This document shows, in pieces, positions 30,816 to 40,438 of a DNA stretch of 64,000 nt. The position numbers and the translations under genes are program-made. How positions within the stretch are numbered: the stretch's first letter is position 1; each line of letters starts with the position of its first letter. The stretch is taken from positions 124,001 through 188,000 of the forward strand of contig NZ_AUEK01000013.1 of the NCBI RefSeq assembly GCF_000425945.1. The letters are read 5' to 3'. Origin of the DNA: Candidatus Solirubrobacter pratensis (GTDB taxonomy: Bacteria > Actinomycetota > Thermoleophilia > Solirubrobacterales > Solirubrobacteraceae). The notes under the pieces are model-generated. The model had not been told where the DNA came from, made no database searches, and saw only the letters and a list, made by a program, of their open reading frames with translations.

Positions 30816-32285
30816 ATGGAGGGCGCAAGCACCGGGTCTCGCGGGTTCAACCACCTGCGCGAGCACTCGATCGGCCTGCCGCAGGTGCTTTTCCAGTCGA
30901 TCACGCACATGGCGCCCGCCGCGGCCGTCGCATACTCGATCTTCATCTCGGTGCCGGACGCGCGGCAGGCGCTGCCGCTCTCGGTCGGCCTCGCGCTGAT
31001 CGCCTGCATCTGCGCCGCCACCGCAATCGGCCAGTTGGCCAAGCTGTTCCCGTCGGCCGGGGGTATGTACACGTACGCGGCGCGGACGCTCGGCCCGTGG
31101 GCGGGCTTCCTCGTCGCCTGGCTGTTCATCCTGTTCGAGCCGTTGGTGGCGCCGTTCCTCTACCTCGAGTTCGGCTGGGCGATGAGCGACGTGTTCGAGA
31201 ACCACGTCGGCTTCCACTACAGCGGCCAATGGTGGATCTGGGTGGCGCTGATGACGGTGATCGTGTTCCTGCTGACGTACCGCGACATCCGCATCTCGAC
31301 CACGGCCGGCGTGATCCTCGGCGCGTTCGAAATCGGCGTCTTCGCCGCGCTCTCGCTGTGGATGCTGCTCTCGAACGCCGGCGACCTCAACGCGCAGCCG
31401 TTCAACCCCAGCCACGCCGCCGGCGACTGGGGCGGCGTGTTCAAGGGGATGGTGTTCGCGATCCTCGCCTTCATCGGCTTCGAGGCGGCGGCGCCGCTCG
31501 GCGAGGAGGCCAAGCATCCACGCCGCACCATCCCGCGCGCGGTCGTCGGCTCTGCGATCGCGATCGGCCTGTTCTACATCCTGTGCTCGTACGCGTGGGT
31601 GTTCGGCGCCGGCTTCGACAACTTCGTCGAGCAGGCGACGGGCGCCGACCCGTGGCGCAATCTCGGCGAGGTCTTCTGGAGCTCAGGCTGGATCCTCATC
31701 TTCCTGGCGATCTGCAACTCGATCGCGGCGAACTCGAACGCGGCGGTCAACGCCGCCACGCGCGTGTTCTACGCGCTCGCCCGCAACGGCCTCGCGCCGC
31801 GCCAGCTCGGGAACACGCACCCCGAGTTCAAGACGCCGAACGTCGCGATCATCTGGCTGTCGATCTTCGCGTTCGTGGTCGCGCTGTTCTTCGGCTGGCG
31901 GTGGGGACCGCTGACCGGCTTCTCGATGATCGCGACCATGGCCGTGCCGCTCGTCATCGTCGTCTACATGCTGGTCTCGGTCGGCAGCATCGTGCACTAC
32001 CGGACGGTGCGGCGCGCCGAGTTCAATCCGCTCCTGCACCTGCTGCTGCCGGTCGCCGGGATCGTGCTGTTCTTCTTCCCGCTCTACTACCAGTTCTACA
32101 AGGCACCGCCGGACTATCCGGTCAGGGCCGCGAACTGGGTCGTGCTCGTGTGGACGATCGCGGGCATCGCCCTTACCGTGTGGCTCGTGCGCAAGCGGCC
32201 CGAGAAGCTGGGCGACATGGAGCGCGTGTACGTCGAGGACGAGACGGTCCCGCCGGAGGGGCGGTCGGCGGTCGAGGTGGGATAG
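30816..32285 (+). CDS. APC-superfamily amino acid permease
   Basis: 489 aa with about twelve membrane helices. The N-terminal signature (IGLPQVLFQSITHMAPAAAVAYSI) and SAGGMYTYAARTLGPWAGFLVAW are typical of the APC family; FKGMVFAILAFIGFEAAAPLGEEAKHPRRTIPRA is helix 6 with the conserved GFE. It would import an amino acid or amine by proton symport. ATG 30816 is preceded by GAGGAGG. It is followed 25 bp later by the acetamidase/formamidase gene, so its substrate may be an amide or a compound whose breakdown gives one. Confidence 0.93.
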   Translation: MEGASTGSRGFNHLREHSIGLPQVLFQSITHMAPAAAVAYSIFISVPDARQALPLSVGLALIACICAATAIGQLAKLFPSAGGMYTYAARTLGPWAGFLVAWLFILFEPLVAPFLYLEFGWAMSDVFENHVGFHYSGQWWIWVALMTVIVFLLTYRDIRISTTAGVILGAFEIGVFAALSLWMLLSNAGDLNAQPFNPSHAAGDWGGVFKGMVFAILAFIGFEAAAPLGEEAKHPRRTIPRAVVGSAIAIGLFYILCSYAWVFGAGFDNFVEQATGADPWRNLGEVFWSSGWILIFLAICNSIAANSNAAVNAATRVFYALARNGLAPRQLGNTHPEFKTPNVAIIWLSIFAFVVALFFGWRWGPLTGFSMIATMAVPLVIVVYMLVSVGSIVHYRTVRRAEFNPLLHLLLPVAGIVLFFFPLYYQFYKAPPDYPVRAANWVVLVWTIAGIALTVWLVRKRPEKLGDMERVYVEDETVPPEGRSAVEVG

Positions 32286-32309
32286 TCCGATTTCATCAGG
32301 GAGGCATCG

Positions 32310-33230
32310 ATGGCGGTCACGACGGCGCACCGGCTCTCGCGCGACCAGGTGATCTGGTCGTTCGGACCGGAGCTCGAGCCGGTGCTCGAGGTCGAGGCCG
32401 GCGCCACGGTCACGTTCGAGACGAACGACTGCTTCACCGGACAGATCACGAGCGAGGACGACCTCGTCACCGGGATCGACATGAGCCGGATCAACAGCGC
32501 GACTGGCCCGGTCGCCGTGAAGGGCGCGGAGCCGGGTGACTCGCTGATCGCCGAGATCCTGGACATCCGGCCCGCCGAGTGGGGCGTCGCGACGCTGATC
32601 CCCGGCTTCGGCCAGCTGATCGACCTGGTGCAGTCGCCGTTGACGCGGCGGTTCCAGGTGCGCGACGGGGAGGTCCGGATGAACGAGCGCGTCGCGTTCC
32701 CCGCGCGGCCGATGGTCGGCGTCGTCGGCGTCGCGACCGACGTGGACACGCTCTCGAACGGCCTCGCCGGCCGCCACGGCGGCAACCTCGACGACCGCCT
32801 GCACGGCAAGGGCGCGCGCATCTACTTCCCGGTCCGCCAGCCGGGCGGGATGTTCGCGGTCGGCGACATGCACGCGTCGATGGGCGACGGCGAGATCTGC
32901 TTCACCGGCGTCGAGATCGCCGGCGAGGTCGATGTCCGCTTCGATCTGCTCAAGGGCAAGCAGGCGACCTGGCCGGTGACGGAACTGGCCGACCGCTGGG
33001 TGCCACACGCGACGGCGGACGACTACGACGAGGCGCTCAAGCGCGTGTCGGAGGAGGCGGCGCGGCTTCTCGTCGACGAGCACGGCTTCTCGATGGAGGA
33101 CGCGTTCATCTTCCTCTCGGTCGCGTGCGACGCCGGCGTCGCCCAGGCGTGCAAGCCGGCGCCGCAGTTCGGGACGATCGGCCGCTTCTCGATCCCGAAG
33201 CTCGGGGCCTGTCCGCGGCCGTTCGCGTAG
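32310..33230 (+). CDS. Acetamidase/formamidase family amidohydrolase
   Basis: 306 aa of the FmdA_AmdA family: WSFGPELEPVLEVEAGATVTFETNDCF, GDSLIAEILDIRP, RPMVGVVGVATD, GGNLDDRLHGKGARIYFPVRQPGGMFAVGDMHASMGDGEICFTGVEI. The family hydrolyses short-chain amides to ammonia and acid; the conserved G-D-x-H-A-x-x-G-D-G-E metal/active-site loop is present. It is co-directional with the APC permease (25-bp gap), so import and hydrolysis are probably coupled. Acetamide or formamide themselves do not require a permease; a larger amide is likely. Confidence 0.92.
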   Translation: MAVTTAHRLSRDQVIWSFGPELEPVLEVEAGATVTFETNDCFTGQITSEDDLVTGIDMSRINSATGPVAVKGAEPGDSLIAEILDIRPAEWGVATLIPGFGQLIDLVQSPLTRRFQVRDGEVRMNERVAFPARPMVGVVGVATDVDTLSNGLAGRHGGNLDDRLHGKGARIYFPVRQPGGMFAVGDMHASMGDGEICFTGVEIAGEVDVRFDLLKGKQATWPVTELADRWVPHATADDYDEALKRVSEEAARLLVDEHGFSMEDAFIFLSVACDAGVAQACKPAPQFGTIGRFSIPKLGACPRPFA

Positions 33231-33341
33231 CGTCGCGGCCTGACGCCGCCGACCGTCGCCCCGCTCCAGCTGCCCGGCGTCCACCGGCGACACTCGGCGA
33301 ACCCGAAGCCATGCGCGAGCGGATGGAGCAGACCTCCGACT

Positions 33342-35681
33342 TCAGGTCATCGGCGTTGCAAGCACGCGCGCGGGCGTGATCGGCAGCGTGCGGATCCGCT
33401 TGCCGGTGGCTGCGTAGACGGCGTTGGCGACGGCCGCGCCGACCGTCCCGATCGCCGGCTCCCCGGCGCCCCAGGCGGGCTCGCGAGGCCGGTCGATCAG
33501 GATGATCTCGATCGGGGGCACCTCGTTGAAGCGGATCGGCGTGTACTGGGGAAGCGGGTTGAACGTGTTGGACTCCCACACCGTCGTGGTGATGCGGTCG
33601 GCCGTGTAGTTGACCTCTTCCTTCAGCGCGCGTGAGATGCCCTGGATGACGTTGCCCTCGATCTGGTTGCGCAGGCCGTCCGGGTTGATGATCAGGCCGC
33701 AATCATGCGCGACGACCGCCCGCGTGACCCGGACGGCGCCGGTGGCGGCGTCGACGGCGACCTCGACGTAGGTGGCCACGTGCGCCTCGGTCGTCTCGTA
33801 CTGGTGGTAGGCCACGCCGGCGCCCCGGCCGTTCCCGCCCGGGCGCGACGCCCACGCCGGCTGCAGCGCCTCGCAGACCGCCTTCGCCCGCGGGTCGGGC
33901 AGCGACGCGATGCGCAGGGCCAGCGGATCGTGCGTGCCGGCGTGCGCGAGCTCGTCGAAGAACGACTCGTTGGCGAACGAGTTCGAGTAGCCGCCGAGCG
34001 AGCGCAGCGCGGTCGTGCGCGGGAAGCGGTGGCGCAGTGGCGACGCCGGCCGCCCGCCGGTCGACGTGTCGAAGCTCTTGACGAGCTTGCCCTCGACGCG
34101 CTGGCGCGGGAAGCCGTACGTGACGGGCGCGTTGCGGCCGGACGAGTTGCGCACGTTGGCCGGCAGGATGGCGGGCGGCGAACCGATCAGCTCGCCCGCC
34201 AGCAGCGAGCCCGCCGCCGAGGCCGTCGGGCGGCTGTTCGCCGTCAGCGCGTAGATCCGGTGCAACCAAGCCGTGATGCCGCTCGCGTCCACGACGCCCT
34301 CGACGTCGTGCGACATCGCCGCGCCGAGCGGCTCCCAGGCGTGCTCGTCCTGGCGCCGCCACTGCACGCGCACCGGCTTGCGGACGGCGTCGGAGAGCAC
34401 GGCGGCATCGGCCGCGCAGTCGTCGGCGCCGTTGTGCCCGTAGCAGCCCGACGCCTCCTCGTAGAGGACGAGGACGCGCGCGGCCTCGATCCCGAGCAGC
34501 ACGGCGACCGTGTCGCGCAGCCCGGTCACGTTCTGCGTTCCGGAGTACAGCGTCAGCTGGATGCCGGTCTCCGGATCCGGCTGTGGCCGGAAGTCGGCCA
34601 CCGCGGCGGACGCGCCCACTCCCGCGTGCATGTAGAACGGCGTGAAGTAACGGCGTTTGACCGCCGCGTCGCCGGCGGCGGCGATCGCCGCGTCGGCGGC
34701 GCCGGGGTCGCTTGCCGGCACCGCCATGTCCGTGACCGTCCCGTAGTGGTTGTCGGGGTCGCGCAGCGCGGCGTCGAGCGTGGCCTGGGGCATCAGCGCG
34801 GCGCCCGCGGTCCACGTCACCAGGCCCTGGGTGGCGGCGGCGCGCGATGCCAGCCACTCCGTCGGCGCGACGACGCCGACGAAGTTGCCGCGCTGGACGA
34901 CGGTCACGCCGTCGGCCGCGAGCTGCGCCACCTTCGCGCCGTCGAGCGAGGCGAAGCGGGCGTTGCGGCCCGGCGGGCGGATGACGCGGCCGTGCAGCGT
35001 CCCCGGCAGGTAGATGTCGCCGGTGTACGGGAACGTCGCGTCGAGCTTCGCCGGCAGCTCCACGCGCGGCTCGCTGGTGCCGACGACGCGGTAGTCGTCC
35101 GGATCGACCAGCGGCACGTTCGGATCGAGCTGGACGAACGCCACGCCGCGCTTGAGGAGCTCCGCGTAGGCGACGCTGCGGTTCAGGTTCTTGTCGGCGA
35201 CGCGGAAGCGGCCGCCCTCGGCGACAAGCCGATCAGCGGGCGCATCGAGATACTCGGCCGCGCGCTCGAGCAGCGCCTGGTAGGCGGTGGCCGCCGCCTG
35301 CCGCAGCTCCACGCCGCCGATCTGAATCGACTTGCTGCCGGCGGTGATGCCCTGGCTGACGCTCAGCCGCGTGTCGCCCTGCACGTACTGGATGTCGGCG
35401 ACGCCGAGCCGCAGCTCCTCGACCACGACCTGGGACAGCGCGGTCTGGATGCCGGTCCCGAGCTCGACCTTGCCCGAGTAGACGGTGATCGCGTCCTCTG
35501 TGAGCACGAGCCAGGACTCGGTCGCCGAGGGCTGCGCGCCCTCGGCGAGCACGCGGATCAGGCCGTCGGGCTTGGCGGCGAGCGCGGCGCCGGTGCGGCC
35601 GAGGAACGTGAAGCCGACGACGAGCGCGCCGGCGCCGGTGAGGAAGTCGCGGCGCGTGGTGTTGAGGCCCGGCGCGCTCAC
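33342..35681 (-). CDS. Molybdopterin-binding aldehyde/isoquinoline-type dehydrogenase, large subunit (Tat-exported)
   Basis: 779 aa. The N-terminus TTRRDFLTGAGALVVGFTFLG is a twin-arginine signal, so the folded enzyme acts outside the membrane. The body matches the xanthine-dehydrogenase large-subunit family of the IorB type: SGKVELGTGIQTALSQVVVEEL, FTPFYMHAGVGASAAVADF, EEASGCYGHNGADD and AHDCGLIINPDGLRNQIEGN. The C-terminal GAGEPAIGTVGAAVANAVY holds the catalytic Glu. Family members hydroxylate N-heterocycles or aldehydes. Start GTG 35681 overlaps the small-subunit stop (GTGA). No FAD subunit or cytochrome gene is adjacent; electrons must go to an unlinked acceptor. Confidence 0.92.
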   Translation of the reverse strand: MSAPGLNTTRRDFLTGAGALVVGFTFLGRTGAALAAKPDGLIRVLAEGAQPSATESWLVLTEDAITVYSGKVELGTGIQTALSQVVVEELRLGVADIQYVQGDTRLSVSQGITAGSKSIQIGGVELRQAAATAYQALLERAAEYLDAPADRLVAEGGRFRVADKNLNRSVAYAELLKRGVAFVQLDPNVPLVDPDDYRVVGTSEPRVELPAKLDATFPYTGDIYLPGTLHGRVIRPPGRNARFASLDGAKVAQLAADGVTVVQRGNFVGVVAPTEWLASRAAATQGLVTWTAGAALMPQATLDAALRDPDNHYGTVTDMAVPASDPGAADAAIAAAGDAAVKRRYFTPFYMHAGVGASAAVADFRPQPDPETGIQLTLYSGTQNVTGLRDTVAVLLGIEAARVLVLYEEASGCYGHNGADDCAADAAVLSDAVRKPVRVQWRRQDEHAWEPLGAAMSHDVEGVVDASGITAWLHRIYALTANSRPTASAAGSLLAGELIGSPPAILPANVRNSSGRNAPVTYGFPRQRVEGKLVKSFDTSTGGRPASPLRHRFPRTTALRSLGGYSNSFANESFFDELAHAGTHDPLALRIASLPDPRAKAVCEALQPAWASRPGGNGRGAGVAYHQYETTEAHVATYVEVAVDAATGAVRVTRAVVAHDCGLIINPDGLRNQIEGNVIQGISRALKEEVNYTADRITTTVWESNTFNPLPQYTPIRFNEVPPIEIILIDRPREPAWGAGEPAIGTVGAAVANAVYAATGKRIRTLPITPARVLATPMT

Positions 35682-36229
35682 TTGACCATCTCCTCCGCCG
35701 CCTGGCGGATCGCGGCCACGATGCGATTGTGCGCTCCGCAGCGGCACAGGTAGTTCAGCGGCTGGTCGCCCGGTTTGGCAGCGGTCTCGCCCGAGAGGAA
35801 GTCGCGCACCTCGGCGTCGGACGGCACGCGGCGGTCGCCGGCGGCGAACCGGCTCTCCAGCCAGCCGAGCGAGCCCATCACCATTCCGTTGATGCAGAAC
35901 GCGCACTGCGCCGCCTGCTGGTCGACGAACGCGGCCTGCAGCGGATGCGGCTTGCCCGACGCAAGGCCGTCAAGCGTCCGGACCTCCGCGCCGTCGGCGA
36001 CGGTGTGCACCTGGCGCGTGCACGAGCGTACCGGCGTGCCGTCGACGAGCACGGTACAAGCGCCGCACTGCGTCACTCCGCAGCCGAACCTCGGGCCGCG
36101 CTCGCCGTGCCGCTCGCGCAGCCAGTACAGCAACGGCTCCGAGGCCTCGGCCGCACCGCCCTGCGCGGGCACATCGCCATATTCCGCCGACACCTTCTTA
36201 CCATTGAGCCGGACAGTGCGCTGAGGCAT
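35678..36229 (-). CDS. Two-[2Fe-2S] small subunit of the molybdopterin dehydrogenase
   Basis: 183 aa. The first cluster motif is CGVTQCGACTVLVDG plus a later Cys in VRSCTRQ; the second is CAFCINGM and LCRCGAHN. This is the XdhC/IorA-type ferredoxin subunit. It lies upstream of and coupled to the large subunit. The N-terminal domain is slightly longer than usual owing to an Ala/Gly insertion (PAQGGAAEASEP). It passes electrons from the Mo centre to an acceptor. It is divergent from the hydantoinase-like operon across 373 bp. Confidence 0.94.
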   Translation of the reverse strand: MPQRTVRLNGKKVSAEYGDVPAQGGAAEASEPLLYWLRERHGERGPRFGCGVTQCGACTVLVDGTPVRSCTRQVHTVADGAEVRTLDGLASGKPHPLQAAFVDQQAAQCAFCINGMVMGSLGWLESRFAAGDRRVPSDAEVRDFLSGETAAKPGDQPLNYLCRCGAHNRIVAAIRQAAEEMVK

Positions 36230-36602
36230 CCGTCCCTCCTTCCGGCATCGAACACCAAGCCCCCGGGACCCACCGGAGACACCCGGAGGGACTTACGCCG
36301 GCGCCGTCACGGCCGTTCGGACGCGGAGCGAGTTGGCGCTGCGCCGCTCGTCAGCCGGATCTCGTAAGGCCTGCGGATGCGAGGCCTGGTCCCGGGGTCG
36401 CCGGCTTCTTGGACGCGGCGACGATCGCGGTGTCGGCGAGGTGACGCTCGATCGCGTGAACCATGACGTCCCGCCGGTTCCGGCCCGCAGCGAGATCTGG
36501 CTCTGCGCGCCACCCGCGGCCGGCCCGTCGAGGCATGCGGTCGTCTGATCCATCGCGGACGGGCGTTTGGAGGTCGACAGGCCGCTGTGCTCTCATGCGT
36601 CC
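36230..36602. other. Divergent promoter region, with second copy of the 16-bp repeat
   Basis: No gene. Bases 36366-36381 repeat 18351-18366 exactly and 36400-36411 repeat 18419-18430. The region must contain promoters for the dehydrogenase (left) and hydantoinase-like operon (right), but no clear -10/-35 elements were recognised. Confidence 0.4.
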
Positions 36603-38354
36603 ATGGCCGGCGCGGACCCGATCCTCGCCTCCGTCCTGCAGCGCCGGGTGCAGGCGATCTCCCACGAGATGGCGACGGTGCTGATGCGCGCCTCGCGGTC
36701 GCCGATCTTCAACGAGATCGGCGATCTCGTGACCGTGATCTTCGATCGCGGCGGCCGCACGCTGGCCCAGACCGAGTACGCATCCATCATCGCCAACGGC
36801 GCTCAGCCGCCCCTGCAACGGATCATCGAGTACTTCGGCGACGACCTCCACGACGGCGACGTCATCCTCCACAACGACGTCTACAGCGGCGGCAACCAGA
36901 ACGCGGACGTCGGCGTCTTCCTGCCCATCTTCTACGAGGGCGGGCTCGTCGCGTGGAGTGCGAGCAAGGGGCACGTCGCGGACATCGGCGGCATGACGGC
37001 CGGGGGCTACGACCCGCGCGCGCGAGAGATCTGGCAGGAGGCGTTCCGCATCCCGCCGCTGAAGATCCACGACCGCGGGCAACTGCGCCGCGATGTGTGG
37101 GACCTCGTGCGGGCGAACATCCGGTTCGAGATCGTCGCCGAGGACATCAAGGCGATGATCGGCGCATGCGCGATCGGCAGGCGCCGCCTCGTCGACGTGC
37201 TCGGACGCTATGGCGTCGAGCGCTTCAACGCGCACATGGAGTACGTCATCGACGCCTCCGAGCGCCGGGTACGCGCCGAACTCCTGCGCTGGCCTGACGG
37301 CACGTACCACGGCGAGAGCTGGATGGTCTCCGACGGCCTCGATCCGGCCAGGCGTTACCGGATCGCGGTCGCCGTGACGATCGCCGGGTCGGAGATCACC
37401 TTCGACTTCTCTGAGACCGACGACCAGGCGCCCGGGTTCACGAACATGCCCGCCGCGTCGGCGATCGGCGCGATCCGGATCGCCTTCCTCATGCTCCTGG
37501 CCGCCGGTGGGCTGACGATCCCCACGAACCATGGCCTGTTCGCGCCGGTCCACACCGTCTTCCGCAAGGGATCGCTGCTCGACCCGCATTTCCCGGCCTC
37601 GACGATCTTCGGCAACCAGATGTGCGACGAGGTGCTCGAGGCGATCATGCGGGCGCTCGCCGACGTGCTGCCCGATCGCGTCACCGCGGGCTGGAACCAG
37701 TACCTGTGCACCGCGCTCAGCGCGATCGACCCGCGGACGAACCAGCCCTCGGTGTCGCTGACGATCTTCCAGCGCGGCGGTCCGGGCGCGATGCGCGGCG
37801 CCGACGGCTACGACGCGCTCGGCTTCACGGGCACGCCGGGCAGCATGCGCTCGCCCGACATGGAGATGTTCGAGCTCTCGACGCCCCACCTCATGCATTA
37901 CTGCGAGTACCTGCCGGACTCCGCCGGCCACGGCGAGTGGCGCGGCGGCTACGGCACCACTTCGAGCTGGACCTTCTACGGCGAGGGCGAAACGGGCACG
38001 ACGATCGGCGACGACGTCGCGGCCGAGGGTGCCGACCCGCCCGAGGGCCTGTTCGGCGGCGGCCCCGGCAGTCTCAACGAGCTGCGCTTGAGCTTTCCGG
38101 ACGGCAGCACGCGCGACTGGGGCTCCAAGGAGATCATCGAGCAGATCCCGCCGGGAACCGTGTGCGAGGCGGTCAACGGCGGCGGCGGGGGGTACGGGGA
38201 CGCCCGCCGGCGCGACCCCGAGCTCGTGCTCGCCGAGGTGCGCGACGGCCTGCTCTCACCCGGGGCCGCGACGCGGGAGTACGGCGTCGCGCTGGCCGCC
38301 GACGGGCGTTCGGTCGACGCGCAGGCGACGGCGCGCCTGCGGGGCGCGGCGTGA
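36603..38354 (+). CDS. Hydantoinase B/oxoprolinase family subunit
   Basis: 583 aa of HyuB family: LASVLQRRVQAISHEMATVLMRASRSPIFNEIGDLVTVIFD, NDVYSGGNQNADVGVFLPIF, KGHVADIGGMTAGGYD and NQYLCTALSAIDPR. HyuA/HyuB together form ATP-dependent amidases (N-methylhydantoinase, 5-oxoprolinase, caprolactamase) or, in relatives, carboxylases. It is first of six coupled genes. ATG 36603 is chosen as the point where homology starts; a shorter upstream leader in frame has no ribosome site. Confidence 0.92.
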   Translation: MAGADPILASVLQRRVQAISHEMATVLMRASRSPIFNEIGDLVTVIFDRGGRTLAQTEYASIIANGAQPPLQRIIEYFGDDLHDGDVILHNDVYSGGNQNADVGVFLPIFYEGGLVAWSASKGHVADIGGMTAGGYDPRAREIWQEAFRIPPLKIHDRGQLRRDVWDLVRANIRFEIVAEDIKAMIGACAIGRRRLVDVLGRYGVERFNAHMEYVIDASERRVRAELLRWPDGTYHGESWMVSDGLDPARRYRIAVAVTIAGSEITFDFSETDDQAPGFTNMPAASAIGAIRIAFLMLLAAGGLTIPTNHGLFAPVHTVFRKGSLLDPHFPASTIFGNQMCDEVLEAIMRALADVLPDRVTAGWNQYLCTALSAIDPRTNQPSVSLTIFQRGGPGAMRGADGYDALGFTGTPGSMRSPDMEMFELSTPHLMHYCEYLPDSAGHGEWRGGYGTTSSWTFYGEGETGTTIGDDVAAEGADPPEGLFGGGPGSLNELRLSFPDGSTRDWGSKEIIEQIPPGTVCEAVNGGGGGYGDARRRDPELVLAEVRDGLLSPGAATREYGVALAADGRSVDAQATARLRGAA

Positions 38355-40438
38355 GCTACCGAGTCGGGATCGACGTCGGGGGGACGTTCACCGACTTCCT
38401 CCTCGTCGGTGGGGACGTGCGGCTCGTCCACAAGACGAGCAGCACCCCCGACGATCCCTCGCGTGCGCTCGTGACCGGCCTCGCCGAGCTCGCCGCGCGG
38501 CTGGACCTCACGCTGGAGGGGCTCGTCGCCCGGCTCGATCTGATCGTGCACGGCACCACGGTCACGACGAACGCCGTGCTCACCCACAGCGGGGCGCGCA
38601 CCGGACTGCTCGTGACCGAGGGCTTCCGCGACACGCTCGCGCTGCGCGACGGCACCCGCGAGGACCCCTACGACAACCGGCTCGCGCCGCCCAGGCCGCT
38701 CGTGCCGCGCTACCTGAGGCTGCCCGTCCGGGGCCGGATCGACTACAAGGGCGACGAGCTCGCGGAGCTCGAGAGCTCAGACGTGCGCGCCGCGGTCGCG
38801 ACGTTCGCGGCCGAGGGAGTAGAGGCGGTCGCGATCGCGTTCATGCACTCGCCGACCGAGCCCGCGCACGAGCGCCGTGCACACGACCTGGTCGCGGAGC
38901 TGATGCCCGACGCATACGTCACCGCATCGAGCGACCTGCTGCCGCAGGTCCGCTACTACGACCGCACCTCGACGACGGTGCTCAACGCCTACGTCGGGCC
39001 GATCATCTCCCGCTATCTGAACGCCCTGACGAGGCGCCTCGAGGAACTCGCATTCGCCGGCACGCTGCTCATGATGCAGTCCAACGGCGGCGTCGCGACG
39101 CCGGCCGAGATCTCGCGGCGCGCCGCCCTGTCGTTGCACTCGGGTCCCGCGTCCGGGCCGACGGCCGCGCTGCGCCAGGTCGCGCCGTACGGCCTGCGGG
39201 ACTGCATCACCGTGGACATGGGCGGGACGAGCTTCGACGCGGCGCTGGTGAGCGGCGGCGAGCCGCTCGTGAGAGTCGACGGCATCGTCGACCGCTGGCG
39301 GCTCGCGCTGCCGATGATCGACATCCACACGATCGGTGCCGGCGGCGGCTCGATCGCCTGGCTCGACGACGGGGGCATGTTGCACGTCGGTCCGCAGAGC
39401 GCGGGCGCGCAGCCCGGCCCGGCCTGTTACGGGCGCGGCGGCACGCAGCCGACCGTGACGGACGCCGATCTGGTCCTCGGGTATCTCGGCGAGGAGTCCT
39501 TCGAGCACGGCGGGATGCGACTCGACCGCGACGCCGCCGTGCGGGCGCTCGAACCGCTCGCAGCGGCGCTCGAGCTCAGCGTCGAGGAGGCTGCGGCGGG
39601 CGTGTACGACCTCGTCAACGTGACGATGGCGACCGGGGTCCGTCACGTGAGCTTGCTCCGCGGCCTCGATCCGCGCGACTTCCCGCTGGTCGTCGCCGGC
39701 GGTGCTGGGCCGCTGCATGCGGCGGCGATCGCGCGCGAGCTCGGCGTCGACGCGCTCCTCGTGCCCCGTGAGTCGTCGATCTTCTGCGCGGAGGGCATGC
39801 TCCTCTCCGACTTCAAGCACGACTACGTGCGCGCCTACAAGGCTCCCCTCGCCGCCGCTGACCCGGCCCACCTGCGCGCCCTGGCCGACGAGATGAGCGC
39901 CGCCGGGCGCCACACCCTCGCCCGCGAGGGCGTGACCGGCGAGGCCGTGGAGCTGCGTGCCTCGCTCGACCTGCGCTACATCGGGCAGTGGCACGAGCTG
40001 ACCGTCGCAGCCGACCTGCCGCTCGACGTGGACGCCGCGGAGGCCGCCTTCCACGCCGAACACGACCGGCTCTTCGGCCACGCGTCGCCCGGCGCACCTG
40101 TCGAGGTTCTCGCCGTCCGTCTCAGCGCGTTGGGGCGAACGGAGAAGCCGGAGCTCGTCCGCGGCCCCGACGGCCCCCACGCCGACGCGCGGCGCGGAGA
40201 GCGCCCGGTGTGGGATCCCGTCGAGCGCGCGCTCGAGCCGACGCCCGTCTGGGACGGCCGGACGCTGGCGGTCTCCTCGACGCTCGCCGGCGCGGCGATC
40301 GTCGAGCTCGCAAGCACCACGATCGTCGTACCGCGCGGCTTCACGCTCGACGTCGACGCCCACGGGGCGTTCGCGATCCACAGCCGCGAGCGCGGCGCCG
40401 AGACCGCGCGCCGGCTGGAAGGCGTGGGATTCCTGTGA
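38351..40438 (+). CDS. Hydantoinase A/oxoprolinase family subunit
   Basis: 695 aa of HyuA. N-terminal VGIDVGGTFTDFLLVGGDV is the ATP-binding actin-like loop; IVHGTTVTTNAVLTHSGARTGLLVT, RYYDRTSTTVLNAYVGPIISRYL and ITVDMGGTSFDAALVSGG are diagnostic. It forms a heteromer with the preceding HyuB product and would hydrolyse a cyclic amide with ATP. Start GTG 38351 overlaps the HyuB TGA (GTGA). The length, near 700, fits the family and leaves no room for a fused B domain. Confidence 0.92.
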   Translation: MSYRVGIDVGGTFTDFLLVGGDVRLVHKTSSTPDDPSRALVTGLAELAARLDLTLEGLVARLDLIVHGTTVTTNAVLTHSGARTGLLVTEGFRDTLALRDGTREDPYDNRLAPPRPLVPRYLRLPVRGRIDYKGDELAELESSDVRAAVATFAAEGVEAVAIAFMHSPTEPAHERRAHDLVAELMPDAYVTASSDLLPQVRYYDRTSTTVLNAYVGPIISRYLNALTRRLEELAFAGTLLMMQSNGGVATPAEISRRAALSLHSGPASGPTAALRQVAPYGLRDCITVDMGGTSFDAALVSGGEPLVRVDGIVDRWRLALPMIDIHTIGAGGGSIAWLDDGGMLHVGPQSAGAQPGPACYGRGGTQPTVTDADLVLGYLGEESFEHGGMRLDRDAAVRALEPLAAALELSVEEAAAGVYDLVNVTMATGVRHVSLLRGLDPRDFPLVVAGGAGPLHAAAIARELGVDALLVPRESSIFCAEGMLLSDFKHDYVRAYKAPLAAADPAHLRALADEMSAAGRHTLAREGVTGEAVELRASLDLRYIGQWHELTVAADLPLDVDAAEAAFHAEHDRLFGHASPGAPVEVLAVRLSALGRTEKPELVRGPDGPHADARRGERPVWDPVERALEPTPVWDGRTLAVSSTLAGAAIVELASTTIVVPRGFTLDVDAHGAFAIHSRERGAETARRLEGVGFL

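Noticed and set aside
33705..35753. Very long open frame on the plus strand opposite the molybdopterin dehydrogenase
   Set aside because: Arg/Ala/Gly-rich shadow of a GC-rich gene; no domain, no ribosome site, and the minus-strand gene has clear motifs throughout.
36351..37931. Long minus-strand open frame opposite the HyuB gene
   Set aside because: Antisense shadow caused by third-position GC bias; composition is low-complexity and no family is recognisable.
38777..40381. Long minus-strand open frame opposite the HyuA gene
   Set aside because: Same reasoning; the plus strand carries conserved HyuA motifs along the whole length.
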